From Bin87 sp963666415 (GTDB lineage: Bacteria; Chloroflexota; Dehalococcoidia; Lucifugimonadales; UBA3495): a stretch of DNA of 64,000 nt. Position 1 is the first letter of the stretch, and every line of letters begins with the position of its first letter. Position numbers and translations under genes: made by a program. Positions 9,583 through 20,046 of this stretch are shown here, piece after piece. The stretch covers positions 1,426,001-1,490,000 of the forward strand of contig CAXXPD010000003.1 of NCBI GenBank assembly GCA_963666415.2. Reading direction: 5' to 3'. The notes under the pieces were generated by a model. The model saw only the letters and a program-made list of their open reading frames with translations. It searched no databases and was not told the DNA's origin.

Positions 9583-11014
9583 GTAACAGTTCAGAGTAGA
9601 GGGGAAACGAGCAGCTGACGGCAGGCGGCGAGAGGATTTAGACCTTGGGCGCGCCAGGTGCCGAAGATGGATGCCAGCGTCATCTTGCGCTCGGTGCCTT
9701 GCTCCGAGCGGGTGCCGCCGCTGATCTTGCGGCTGATGACCAGATGGCGCAGGCTGCGTTCGGCAGCGTTGTTGTCTGAAGGCACGTCCGGTTCGGCCAC
9801 GAATACGAAGAGTTCCTTGATGTGGCGCTCGATGCGTCGGCACAGCTTGGCCTGGGTTGCCGACGGGTCGTGCCGGAAAGGCTGGCCGAGGGCCAGCAGT
9901 TGTCGTTCCAGGGCCAGTTGGGCGGTGCGCCGCCGCTTGGCCTGGGGATGAGTGCAGGCTTTGGCCCGGTCGTAAATCCCGTGGACGGCGTCGGCCCACC
10001 TGGCCAGTGGCGCAGCATCGGGGTAGCGGGTGCGCAGGTCGTGGATGTCCCGCAGCAGGTGGGCCCAGCACCGCTGCTTGGGGCCGTCATAATGGTGGTA
10101 GGCGGCGTAGAAATCGCTGACCAATACTCCGGAGAAAGCATCGCTCAGCGCCTCGTCCACGACTGTTTTGCCCCGACCCCGCCGCAGGAAGTAGCGTTCG
10201 GTGGGGGTGCTGAAAGTCCACACGTAGCCGTTGGCCCCGCTCTGACGCCAGCCGGTTTCGTCGGCGTGGACCACTGGGCTGGCGCGGATGCGGTCCAGGA
10301 TCGCGGCCACTGCCGGTTGGGCCCGCTGCGCCGTGCGATGGATGGCGCTCACGATGGCCCCCACGCTGAGGCGCAACTGATGCACGGTGTCCAGATACCA
10401 CTGGACGCTGCGGATGGGCAGCCGCCCCTCTTCCCGCAGCGTGGCGATCAGGCTGAGCAGGTTGACGCCGAGGCGCTGCTGACCCAAGACCACGCCGCCC
10501 AGTTCCGCCGGAGGTGTGCAGCGCCGTCGGCAGGCCGGGCAAGTCCGAGCAATGTAGACGTGCTCGGTGACTTGCGCGGGAACCACCGGCAGCTCGATGA
10601 CCTCCCGAGTGCGCTGGATCCAGCCGCCGGACCGGTGGGCGCCGCAATCGGGACAGTTCTCCATCACGTGCTCCACCCGGTGGGTCGGTGTCATGCGCGG
10701 GCGGGCGAAGCCGTGGCGTCGCTGCTTGCGGGGCCCCGGCTGCGCTGGGGGCTTCCGGCCCGATTTCGCCTTGAGGCCGGGCATTCGGAGCGGGCCGCCC
10801 GGTTTCGCCTGGCCTTCCAGTTCGGCAATCCGCCGCTGCAACCGCTCAATCACCGCCTGTAACTCGGCGATGATGGCAATGAGGACAGCGCGGTCGACGG
10901 TGGTCAGGTCCACTTCAGTATCCATGCCCTGTATATGACATAACCACCGCCACCCGTGCCAGCGTTCGGCAACCCGCCTTCGGCCAATTCACCTCACCAA
11001 GTCTGAACTGTTAC
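9583..11014 (-). mobile_element. IS66-family element (single-gene type) in oppA2
   Basis: The terminal repeats GTAACAGTTCAGA (9583-9595) and the complement of 11002-11014 match over 13 bases. An 8-bp duplication, GTCACTAC, lies at 9575-9582 and 11015-11022. GTAA ends and an 8-bp duplication are hallmarks of IS66. Length is 1,432 bp. Only the large transposase is present; the accessory tnpA/tnpB genes of classical IS66 are absent, as in ISBst12-like members. Confidence 0.93.
9591..10925 (-). CDS. tnpC: IS66-family transposase
   Basis: The 444-residue protein begins MDTEVDLTTVDRAVLIAIIA with a leucine-zipper-like coiled segment (residues about 15-40). A zinc-finger region follows with two CxxC pairs (ENCPDCGAH and ARTCPACRRRC). 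The DDE core includes VVHADETGWRQSGANGYVW, then LVSDFYAAY and SDNNAAERSLRHLVI near the C-terminus. This order is standard for IS66 TnpC. The frame is intact, so the element may still be mobile, though most IS66 elements also need TnpB. It lies opposite in orientation to the host gene oppA2. Confidence 0.92.
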   Translation of the reverse strand: MDTEVDLTTVDRAVLIAIIAELQAVIERLQRRIAELEGQAKPGGPLRMPGLKAKSGRKPPAQPGPRKQRRHGFARPRMTPTHRVEHVMENCPDCGAHRSGGWIQRTREVIELPVVPAQVTEHVYIARTCPACRRRCTPPAELGGVVLGQQRLGVNLLSLIATLREEGRLPIRSVQWYLDTVHQLRLSVGAIVSAIHRTAQRAQPAVAAILDRIRASPVVHADETGWRQSGANGYVWTFSTPTERYFLRRGRGKTVVDEALSDAFSGVLVSDFYAAYHHYDGPKQRCWAHLLRDIHDLRTRYPDAAPLARWADAVHGIYDRAKACTHPQAKRRRTAQLALERQLLALGQPFRHDPSATQAKLCRRIERHIKELFVFVAEPDVPSDNNAAERSLRHLVISRKISGGTRSEQGTERKMTLASIFGTWRAQGLNPLAACRQLLVSPLL

Positions 11015-12924
11015 GTCACTACGGCAGTGGTTGCCTGTGGCGAAACAGCGGAACCTACTGCACCGCCGGCGGCGGCCCCACAAGCGCGGGCGACCAACAC
11101 GCCGGTGCCATCAGATGCGCAACCGACCCCAACGCAGCGGGTCTCAGTGCAGCAGGCCACTCCGCGACCGACGTTGGCGCCTGACGCTCAGGAAGGTGAT
11201 GTGGTCACCGACCGGCTCGTTTTGGTGATTGACTCGCCGCTGCTTTCATCCATGCTGGACTGCGAGGTGACGGGTTCCGGTGTAGTGGTCTACCGAATGT
11301 CGGCGGAATTCATGGTTGACGCCAGCCGCTTCGACGGATCATACGAGCCAATGCTGGCCACCGAGTGGAGCATCACACCGGACGGGCGTACCTGGAACTT
11401 CAAACTGCGTCAGGGCGTTCAATGGCAGCATGGTTGGGGTGAATTTACCGCCCAGGACGTAGCCCACTCGATGGTGTACTACACCAACCTTGAATGCAGA
11501 GCGTCGTACTCCGACTATTTCCGCAATGACCCCGGCATTGAAGTCGAGATCGTGAACGACTACGAAGTGAATATGCACACGCAACTGCGTCCCGCAGTGG
11601 ACTTTGTATATTGGTACTCGGGATTCCGAGGAATCCCCCAGAGCAGCAAGGCGCAGTGGGATCAGGATTGCCCTAATGGAGAAGCCGACTACGGCAATAC
11701 CGAGAGTGGCGATCCCCTGGGTTACTGTAAGGCCAGCCGCGACAAAGTGTACGAAATGTCGGCGCGAACCGGCCCGTACCAGTTCATCAGTTTTGAAGAA
11801 GGCGTCGGATGGGAGTGGGAAGTCGTCGATTACGACCACTGGCGGATTACTCCCGACTTTTCCGAGATTGAGATCAAGGATGTGAAGGAGCCTGCAACCC
11901 GGTTAGCCATCATGCTGGCTGGTGAAGGGCACATCGCGGCAATCAACCGCGCGTTGCTGCAGGATGCCATTGACGGCGGTCTGGAAGTATTTGACAGCTC
12001 GGTGACGGCGAATACTACTTTCGCTCTGTTTGGCGGGCTGTATTACACCACCGGTGAGAAGGGAGTTCCCGACGACGTTTCGCCGGAAATACAGGCGGAA
12101 CTCAGGGAAGCGTACAACGTCGTGGCCGGTCGGGACGAAGAGCACCCGTGGAACATTCCGGGTGAAACGGGCCGGCTGGTTCGCCAAGCGATGAATATGG
12201 CGATCGACCGCGACCAAATCAACGATGCAATTTTCCAGGGAGCCGGTGGTCGTCAATGGGTCGGCACCCTGGCCCCCGACCTTCCGACCGGCTACAACCC
12301 GGCTTGGGAAGAGCGCTGGGAGGAGCTTTACGGTTACAATCCCGAAAGGGCCGAAGAACTGCTCGCGGAAGCTGGGTTCCCCAATGGATTCTCAGTCCCT
12401 ATCCCCGTGTTCACGCTGTCTGGTGTGCCAGAAATGCCTGACATGATGGAAGCAATGGCCAAATTCTGGACAGCGATCGGTCTGGATCCGCAACTCGACC
12501 CCATTGAGGCGGCCACCTGGCGCAACCATTACCGCGGATTGGATACCGACTGCTGCGTTTATCCCTTCCGGGGACCGGCGGCTCCCGTCGACACCCGCGT
12601 CCACTTCTACTTTAGTGGCGAGCGTTTCTTCCGTGCCTACACCAGCGACGACATCCAGGAGACGAAGAACCGGGCCCTCAGGGCATTGAATGAAGCGGAC
12701 GCCCTAGTAGACTGGCAAAAAGTCACTGACGAGATTTTCTACCAGTCGGGAACCATCCCCGGTTGGACACTGCCAGTGAGTGCGACGGTGAATCCCGACG
12801 TAGTCGCCGAGTACATATTTTTGGGACCGAACAACGGGAACTACGTGTACCTGGAATACGTCAAGGGCGTTAGGGAATAAACCGTTTCTCAGGCGGAATT
12901 TGGCCGATCGAGACATGAACCAAT

Positions 12925-12959
12925 CCCTCGATGATGCAGGACAACTGCTTCGTCGAGGG
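12925..12959 (+). promoter_or_regulatory. Hairpin between oppA2 and dppB1
   Basis: CCCTCGA (12925-12931) pairs with TCGAGGG (12953-12959), and the inner TGATGCAG pairs with CTGCTTCG apart from one mismatch, giving a stem of about 15 pairs with a five-base loop. A hairpin between a solute-binding-protein gene and its permease genes commonly lowers downstream expression. No T tract is present. The function here is inferred. Confidence 0.5.
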
Positions 12960-13039
12960 TTACCGTTCCATCCATCACTTCTGGGTGATTCCCGGCGTTG
13001 GCTCCTGTGGACCGTTTAACCCACCTCTACAAGGACTAG

Positions 13040-13844
13040 GGCGTGTTGACATTTGATTATAATGGCCGTATGTCAAACATCAGATTATCACCAGAACAGT
13101 GGGCTAGGATTCTCGATTTCTTGCGTGGCTGCACCGGCCTGTACGTTGGCCAGGAAGCGGATTGCCGGCGTTTTGTCGAGGCCGTCTTATGGATTAACCG
13201 CTCTGGGGCCCAATGGCGACTGCTGCCAGCCGAATACGGGAACTGGAACAGCGTCTACAAACGATTCGCCCGTTGGACTGACCAAGGCGTCTGGGCACAA
13301 ATGCATCAACATTGCTGCGACGACGCGGATCTGGAATACCTGATCATCGACAGCACGGTGGTCCGGGCGCACCCTTGCGCGGCGGGAGCTCCCCCAAAAA
13401 GGGTGGCCAGGCGGCCCAGGCCCTGGGCCGGAGCCGCGGCGGGTTCAGCACCAAGATTCACGTGAGCGTGGACGGCTTGGGCAACCCCTTGCGATTCATA
13501 CTGACCGGAGGGCAACAGCACGACATCACCCAGGCGGAGGAATTGATCGCCGGTTATGCTGGCGAGCACGTACTGGCCGACAAAGGGTACGATGCCCAGG
13601 AGTTTCGCCAGCACATCCTGGAACTGGGTATGATGCCGGTCATTCCGCCCCGCTCGAACCGCAAGGCACCCGCCGACTATGACCGGCATCTGTACCGGGA
13701 GCGCCATCTGGTGGAATGCTTCATCAACAAGATCAAGCACTATCGCCGGATCTTCTCCCGGTTTGAGAAGCTGGACACCAGATACCTGGGCTTCCTGCAT
13801 TTCACCGCCGCTCTCATCTGGTTACGGTGAAATGTCAACAGAAC
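13040..13844 (+). mobile_element. IS5-family element, copy 1, upstream of dppB1
   Basis: The ends are GGCGTGTTGACATTT (13040-13054) and, read from the other side, GTTCTGTTGACATTT. The target duplication CTAG is at 13036-13039 and 13845-13848, the usual YTAR-type target of IS5 relatives. Length is 805 bp. The insertion lies exactly between the ribosome site AAGGA (13031-13035) and the ATG (13853) of dppB1. A second, almost identical copy is at 17743-18548. Confidence 0.92.
13070..13830 (+). CDS. IS5-family transposase with probable programmed -1 frameshift, copy 1
   Basis: Two overlapping frames make up the gene. The first, from ATG 13070 (MSNIRLSPEQWARILDFLRG) to 13465, carries the helix-turn-helix-like DUF4096 region and LEYLIIDSTVVRAHP with the first catalytic aspartate. 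The second, open through 13830, carries GGFSTKIHVSVDGLGNPLRF, VLADKGYDAQEF (second aspartate) and YRERHLVECFINKIKHYRRI (glutamate). They overlap around CCCCCAAAAAGGG (about 13393-13405), where a -1 slip on A AAA AGG would join PKK to GGQAAQALGRS. This layout is known for IS5 relatives of the IS427 group. The frame is otherwise intact, so the copy may be active. Confidence 0.87.
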
Positions 13845-14052
13845 CTAGTGTTATGCAACGCTTCATCGTTATCCGAATTTTGCACGGGCTATTGGCAATC
13901 TTCGTCATCAGCTTGATCGTATTCGCTCTGTCCAGGGTAGCCGGGGATCCCATTGCCGCGATTCTCGACGATGAAACAGGCCAAGAACAGATCGAGTTGC
14001 TTCGCAAAGAGTGGGGTTTGGACAAGCCGTTGCATGTACAGTACTTCACTTA

Positions 14053-14936
14053 GAGGGCGTGTGACAAAGCGGGCTAAACGTGCACCCTCTGTTCTTGGGG
14101 TGAGGATGGGATGGTGGTTACGCTGGGAGAATGAGCAGAAAACGTTACCCCAGCGATTTGACCGATGCCCAGTGGGACGAATTGGCTCCCCTGCTGCCGC
14201 CCGACACCACCAGAGGCCATCCCAGAACCACAGACCTGCGTGAGGTGGTCAACGGCATCCTGTACGTGCTGCGCGGCGGCATACCCTGGCGACTGATGCC
14301 CCATGACCTGCCACCTTGGGGCACGGTCTGGTGGTACTTCCGGAAGTGGCGAGATGACGGGACCTGGGAACGGGTTGAGGAAGCCTTGCGGGTCCGGGTT
14401 CGGGAAGTGGCTGGGCGAGAGGCTACGCCCAGCGCGGCGATCATCGATAGCCAGTCGGTGAAGACCACGGAAAAAGGGGGCCCCGCGGTTATGACGCTGG
14501 CAAACGGGTAGCCGGACGCAAGCGGCACATCGTGGTGGACACCATGGGATTGCTGCTGGCCGTGGTGGTTCATGCTGCCGACATCCAGGATCGGGACGGC
14601 GCCAAGCTGGTGTTGGCCAAACTGCTGGGTCGATTCCCCCGACTGCAGGTGATCTGGGCAGATGCTGGCTACGCGGGTCGACTGGTGTCGTGGGCTTGGG
14701 CCACGGGCGGTTGGCTGCTGACCGTGGTCAAGCGCAAACCGGACAGCCACCACTTTGAGGTCCTGCCCAGGCGGTGGGTGGTGGAACGCACCTTGGCTTG
14801 GCTGAGCCGATGCCGACGGTTGAGCAAAGACTATGAAGAACGCACCGAGAGCAGCGAAGCCTGGGTGCATATCGCCATGGTTCACCTAATGCTCAAACGG
14901 CTCCAACCTGCTTGAATCTATTTGTCACACGCCCTC
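14053..14936 (+). mobile_element. IS5-family element (different type) inside dppB1
   Basis: Perfect 16-bp terminal repeats GAGGGCGTGTGACAAA lie at 14053-14068 and, complemented, at 14921-14936. A 3-bp duplication, TTA, sits at 14050-14052 and 14937-14939. Length is 884 bp. The 3-bp TNA-type target is typical of IS5 relatives such as the IS1031 and IS427 groups. Confidence 0.92.
14131..14915 (+). CDS. IS5-family transposase in two overlapping frames
   Basis: Frame one (ATG 14131, MSRKRYPSDLTDAQWDELAP) carries the N-terminal DUF4096-like domain and the first catalytic region AAIIDSQSVKTTEKGG, and ends at 14511. Frame two lies at -1 and reads RGYDAGKRVAGRKRHIVVDT, then VIWADAGYAGRL (second aspartate) and RRWVVERTLAWLSRCRRLSK (glutamate) to 14915. 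The switch point is within AAAAAGGGGGCCCC near 14469-14482. A -1 programmed frameshift would produce a normal transposase of about 261 residues. A single-base indel is the alternative, but the coincidence with a homopolymer overlap, as in the other IS5 type, favours programmed shifting. Confidence 0.85.
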
Positions 14937-15710
14937 TTACATGAGGCGCCTATTGACCGGTGATTTGGGCACTTCTTTCAAGTGGGATCGGCCGGTTGCA
15001 GAATTGATTGCGGAGAAACTGCCGGCCACCATGCAGCTATCTGCGTTCGCGTTGTTGATAACCGCCGTCATTGCGTTTCCAGTAGGGGTTTTATCGGCGG
15101 TGAAGAAGGATTCGATATTTGACACGTTGGGAAAGATGTTCGCGATATTAGGTCAGTCGGCGCCGACATTCGCAGTCGGTCTTATCGCAATGTGGATTTT
15201 CGCCGTCCAGTTTGGCATCCTTCCTACCTCTGGCAGAGGCGGCATATCACATATGCTGCTCCCGGGGTTTGCACTGGGTTATTACAACGTAGCCGCGATC
15301 ATGCGATTGACCAGGTCATCGATGTTGGACGTTCTGGACACTGAGTATGTGAAACTGGCTCGTATCAAGGGTATCCCGGAATGGAAAATTATTTGGAAGC
15401 ACTGCTTCCGGAACGCGTTAATAGTGCCGATTACCTTTTTCAGCCTCATCGGCGCCGTCCTAATCACCGGTTCCGTGGTAATCGAAACTGTCTTTGCCTG
15501 GCCAGGGGTCGGTCAACTGGTCATTCAATCGATTGTTGCTAAAGACCACATTACGGTACAGGCAATCGTGATGCTGTTCGCTCTGCTTTACATCGGAATC
15601 AACATTCTCACCGACGTCGCGTACGCCTACGTTGATCCAAGAATCCGTTACAACTGATGTTACGACTCGGTCGATTAACCGATTTGATCGGTATCTGAGG
15701 AGCATTGACC

Positions 15711-16798
15711 ATGGCTGTCCAATCTACTGCGCCCAGTCCAGTTGGAGACATTCAACAAACTGCCCCGGTTTCGCCAGGCATTACGATCGGCAAGATCTGG
15801 CGGGAAACCCGCAGATTCCCGGTAGTGCCATCTTTGATACTCATTGCGCTACTGGTGATTCCAGCGTTATTTGCGCCTTGGATCGCGCCGCACGACCACA
15901 TCATCGGTGATCTCGAACGTGAATTGGAGCCCCCGGCTGGGTCAACGACCGCGAAACCAAACTGGAAATAGTTAGCCGAGTAGAGGACTCCGGCCGCGAA
16001 ATTAGCATTCGCAATGCCGCCCGGAACATAGAAACCGGCGCCGCAACCCTCGTGGAATCTAACGGCAATGGCCAGGCTGATATCGGCGAAACTATGCTGC
16101 GCCAGAAACAGGGCGGCAGCTGGGAGTATCCCTTGGGCACTGATAAACAAGGCCGCGACGTGCTCAGCCGCATCATTTTCGGCTCTCGGATCTCTCTGAC
16201 CGTATCTTGTCTGGCAATCCTGGTGGGCGGCGTTCTCGGTACGTCGCTGGGGATGCTCGCCGCATATCGGGGCGGCTTGACCGATGCAATAGTCATGCGC
16301 ATCGTCGACATCAAATTGGCATTTCCCTCTATTCTGTTGGCACTCACCCTGGTCTCGGCGATTGGCTCCGGGTTCAGCACCGTCATTATCGTAATCGCAT
16401 TGCTCCTCTGGGCTCGCTATGCCCGCGTAGTGCGTGGTGACGCACTCGCCATAAAACAGCGAGACTTCGTTGATCGGGCTCGGGTTGCCGGTTCTTCTAA
16501 CACCCGCATTATGGTGAAGCACATTTTCCCCAACGTGGTCAACACGGTCGTGGTTTTGGCTACACTGGAAGTGGGCCACGTTATCATCCTGGAATCGACG
16601 CTAAGCTTTTTGGGTGCCGGCATCCCGGCCCCCACGCCAGCGTGGGGAGTGATGGCTTCTGATGGACGTGAGCTAATTACCAGCTCCTGGTGGATCTTCC
16701 TTTTTCCGTGCTTGGCCATCGTCCTGACGGTATTGTCAATGAACCTGCTGGGAGACTGGTTGCGGGACCGCCTGGACCCCAAATTGCGCAACGTGTAG
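15711..16798 (+). pseudogene. dppC: Peptide ABC transporter permease DppC, copy 1 (frameshifted)
   Basis: Starting at ATG 15711 (MAVQSTAPSPVGD), the protein has the first membrane helix VVPSLILIALLVIPALFAPW. It then runs off frame to a stop at 15969. The correct frame resumes with PGWVNDRETKLEIVSRVEDS and reads through YPLGTDKQGRDVLSRIIFGS, the five remaining helices and the EAA-type loop, ending LLGDWLRDRLDPKLRNV at 16798. Adding one C to the five-C run near 15928-15932 restores a single frame of about 363 residues. The gene is broken as sequenced. Both dppC copies have an unusually long, poorly conserved stretch between helix 1 and the TDKQGRD motif. Confidence 0.85.
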
Positions 16799-17386
16799 GT
16801 CTCGAAAACGCAACAACCAAAGAATTCGTCTCGCTGCCTGGATTTTGGCGGTTCTTCACACGGATCGCCGAGCATTCGGAGTTTTCACACTCTGCACTGC
16901 ACTCCAGGCAGCGAGGTTATTAACTCGGTGCTGATTGAACGGGTGAGTGGCTGTCCAAGCACGGAACAGGGCCGCCGCCCGGTTGGGATTGGTTGAGCCG
17001 CCGCCCTGTATGCACGGCCATTTGAGTGCGTTATTTCGTTACCCGCTTGTCCTCGAATCTATGTATTACGTTATGCAATACAACAGCCCTGATAACATTC
17101 CATATTGCGAAGTGCCGCGAATCTGCAGCACGTAATTCGCAATTTCGACTCCATCAGTACGCTAATAACGTAATACACTTGACGCGTTTCGTAAAACAGA
17201 ATGTTTATGTTGCACGAAACGCCGTGCAGCACCCAATGTTGGACGGTTTGACGGCATCTTCCAAGTTGCATATATTTCCAGAGTCACTCATGTGGCGCAA
17301 ATGGCCGATGTGCGCACTAGGAAACTGGCAGTCAGGTTCTTGGTAGGTATTCTTGCGGCTTCCATAACCTTTATAGGAGTAATCAG
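16799..17386 (+). other. Intergenic region upstream of oppA3
   Basis: I see no gene here. The first part holds a long inverted repeat (16830-16915, listed separately) and a GC-rich stretch. From about 17060 the DNA becomes AT-rich and probably contains the oppA3 promoter. The 19-mer at 17128-17146 is shared with the oppA1 leader. A TAGGAG (17372-17377) lies nine bases before the ATG at 17387. Confidence 0.5.
16830..16915 (+). repeat. Long inverted repeat after dppC1
   Basis: CTCGCTGCCTGG (16830-16841) is exactly complementary to CCAGGCAGCGAG (16904-16915), with 62 bases between the arms. It begins 31 bases after the dppC1 stop. It may fold in RNA as a transcript-end structure, or be the remnant ends of a small mobile element. 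Confidence 0.6.
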
Positions 17387-17742
17387 ATGTCAAACATACC
17401 GATCATGCGGTTCCCAGTGGTTGCGCTACTGATCGCCCTCGCTACCATGCTGGTAGTAGTTGGGTGTGGAGGAACCGGAGAGCCCGCAGCAGAGCCTGTC
17501 GCGACTGAGGCGGTTGCGGCCACTTCACCGCCCGCTGTTGCGGCAACGGCACCTGCTGCCGGGGGAGAGTCCGCTCCCACGCGGCCGTCGTTCGTCGGTT
17601 CGGCTCCCGTCACCGACGTGACGCCAACCGCTGACACGGGCGCTGCCACCGGCGAACTCAAAACCAAAGACCTGATTTTCCTGTTCTCCCAACAAACCCG
17701 CCAGGGAATCATGGACTGCGACGTCACGGGCAGCGCGACTAG

Positions 17743-18548
17743 GGCGTGTTGACATTTCATTATAATGGCCGTATGTCAAACATCAGATTATCACCAGAAC
17801 AGTGGGCTAGGATTCTCGATTTCTTGCGTGGCTGCACCGGCCTGTACGTTGGCCAGGAAGCGGATTGCCGGCGTTTTGTCGAGGCCGTCTTATGGATTAA
17901 CCGCTCTGGGGCCCAATGGCGACTGCTGCCAGCCGAATACGGGAACTGGAACAGCGTCTACAAACGATTCGCCCGTTGGACTGACCAAGGCGTCTGGGCA
18001 CAAATGCATCAACATTTCTGCGCCGACCCGGATCTGGAATACCTGATCATCGACAGCACGGTGGTCCGGGCGCACCCTTGCGCGGCGGGAGCTCCCCCAA
18101 AAAGGGTGGCCAGGCGGCCCAGGCCCTGGGCCGGAGCCGCGGCGGGTTCAGCACCAAGATTCACGTGAGCGTGGACGGCTTGGGCAACCCCTTGCGATTC
18201 ATCCTGACCGGCGGGCAACAGCACGACATCACCCAGGCGGAGGAATTGATCGCCGGTTATGCTGGCGAGCACGTACTGGCCGACAAAGGGTACGATGCCC
18301 AGGAGTTTCGCCGAGCACATCCTGGAACTGGGTATGATGCCGGTCATTCCGCCCCGCTCGAACCGCAAGGCACCCGCCGACTATGACCGGCATCTGTACC
18401 GGGAGCGTCATCTGGTGGAATGCTTCATCAACAAGATCAAGCACTATCGCCGGATCTTCTCCCGGTTTGAGAAGCTGGACACCAGATACCTGGGCTTCCT
18501 GCACTTCACCGCCGCTCTCATCTGGCTACGGTGAAATGTCAACACAAC
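17743..18548 (+). mobile_element. IS5-family element, copy 2, inside oppA3
   Basis: It is nearly identical to the copy at 13040-13844. The target duplication CTAG is at 17739-17742 and 18549-18552. Length is 806 bp, one base longer than copy 1 because of an inserted G near 18312. The shared inner end motif TGTTGACATTT is visible at both termini. Confidence 0.92.
17773..18534 (+). pseudogene. IS5-family transposase, copy 2, with an extra frameshift
   Basis: The first frame (ATG 17773) and the CCCCCAAAAAGGG slip site (about 18096-18108) match copy 1. In the second frame an extra G (TTTCGCCGAGCAC, where copy 1 has TTTCGCCAGCAC) shifts the reading from about 18312 onward. The proper sequence EHILELGMMPVIPPRSNRKA continues in another frame to 18534. 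Even with programmed frameshifting, the catalytic glutamate region would be lost, so this copy is probably inactive and could only move if copy 1 supplies transposase. Confidence 0.87.
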
Positions 18549-20046
18549 CTAGTCAGCATCGCCCGTCGCACGAATTCCTGTTGGACCCCAACCGGTACAG
18601 CGGAGCTATTGAACCGCAACTCGCCACGGACTGGAGCGTATCTGAGGACGGGCGTACCTGGAATTTCAAACTGAGGGAAGGTGTCGAGTTCCATTTCGGA
18701 TACGGCGAATTCACTGCCGATGACATTGTGAACTCGTTGAATTACTACACCAACCCCGTCTGTGCGGCATCCTACTCGGACTATTTCCGCACCAACCCTC
18801 AGGCCGTTCCTGAGATAGTCAGTGACCACGAAATTAACCTGCACATGGATGTCCGTCCTGAGCTCATTTTTGACTACTGGATTTCTGGATATCGCGGTCT
18901 ACCCATCACCAGCAAGGCCCAATGGGACACTGGATGTCCCAATGGTGAGGCAGATTACGAGGCGTTCGATACGTCTCCTCACCTGGATGGATTTTGTACC
19001 GCTGGCGAGCAGACATTGCTGGACGAAGGCCCGGCCCGACTTGGCCCATACCAATTCGCCAATTTCGAGAAAGGTATCGGTTGGTTGTGGGAACGTTCCC
19101 CGATCGACCACTACCGGGTCGACCCGGACTGGGATACCATAGAGATCAAGATTATCGAAGAGGCGTCAACGCGGTTGGCCGCGATGCTAGCGCGAGAAGC
19201 GCAGCTTGCTACGATTGACCGGGCGTTGGTCGGCCAGGCACTGGATTCCGGATTGGACCTCTCCCAAAGCCAGGTCACTGCCGTCAACAGCATGATGGTA
19301 TTCGGAGGTATGTACTTCTCGACCAAGGAAGGCCCCGAGTTCGATCCCTACTCCGCGGCGTCATATGACGCTACCGTGCCCTGGGCAGATCGTGGCGAAA
19401 ATGGGAAAATGGTCCGTATGGCAATGAACAAAGCGATTGATCGCGATGCCATCAGGGAAAATATCTTTGACGGCCAGGGCGACGAAGGGCGCGTAGCCGG
19501 GCTCATACCCAGTTCGGAAGCGTTCGGCGGCGAGTATGCCGGCTACAACCCGGCTTGGGAATCGGATTGGGAAGAACTTTACGGCTACGATGTCGAACGC
19601 GCCAGGGAATTGCTAATTGAGGCCGGTTACCCCAACGGGTTCCATGTTCCGCTCATCAGTTACACGATGAGCGGATTGCCGGAGATGAAGGATTACGTGG
19701 AAGCCATTGCGGCAATGTGGGAGCAGATCGGATTGGAAACCGAAATCAGGGAAATGGAGTTCTCAGCTTGGCGGGGAGAGTATCGTGGCGCGACCACCAC
19801 GTGTTGCGTTTACCCGTTCCGCGGATATGCAGAACCGCCTCATCCGACCGTCCACTTCGCTTATAGTCCTGAGCGGTTCATGCGCTTCTACGTGAGTGAT
19901 ACCGCCTGGCAAAACACTTACAACGCACTGAATTCGCTCGACTTCGAAGAGCAGCTGGGCCACTGGCACGCCGTAACCGACGAGTTGTTCTACGACGTGG
20001 TGAGCATTCCTTTGCACACGCTTTCGGTTCAGGTAGTCATCGACCC

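Larger units (their letters stand above)
9518..12880 (+). pseudogene. Family-5 peptide/oligopeptide-binding lipoprotein gene, copy 2 (split by IS66 element)
   Basis: The ATG at 9518 has GGAGG upstream and begins MIISRMLRFPAVAIMITIGV. An IS66 element (9583-11014) interrupts the signal peptide. After precise removal the frame continues TTAVVACGETAEP, restoring a lipobox (VVAC) and a solute-binding protein of about 640 residues. The segment 11023-12880 is fully open, with the same Pro/Thr-rich linker and family-5 domain as copy 1. The two copies are nearly identical over most of their length and lie in tandem, pointing to a recent duplication. From the GTG at 11027 a protein could still be made, but without its export signal. 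Downstream lie the permease genes dppB1 and dppC1. Confidence 0.9.
13853..15657 (+). pseudogene. dppB: Peptide ABC transporter permease DppB, copy 1 (split by IS)
   Basis: The N-terminus MQRFIVIRILHGLLAIFVIS starts at ATG 13853. An IS5-type element (14053-14936) interrupts codon Tyr67 after LDKPLHVQYFT. After removal the frame continues YMRRLLTGDLGTSFKW to 15657, giving about 305 residues, the normal length. The reconstructed protein has the DppB/OppB six-helix pattern, the SAPTFAVGLIAMWIF helix, and the cytoplasmic EAA-type loop DTEYVKLARIKGIPEWKIIW that docks the ATPase. It closely matches DppB copy 2 at 20432. In addition, an IS5 copy separates its ribosome site from the start codon, so two independent insertions silence it. 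Confidence 0.9.

Noticed and set aside
9822..10862. 346-codon open frame opposite the IS66 transposase
   Set aside because: It is antisense to a clear transposase, GC-rich, and has no family resemblance.
13043..13058. TTGACA and TATAAT boxes at the left end of the IS5 copies as an inward promoter
   Set aside because: The two boxes are only six bases apart, far too close for a sigma-70 promoter.
13040..18548. Idea of a composite transposon bounded by the two IS5 copies
   Set aside because: Each copy has its own CTAG duplication, so they inserted independently. The segment between contains normal locus genes and no outer duplication is seen.
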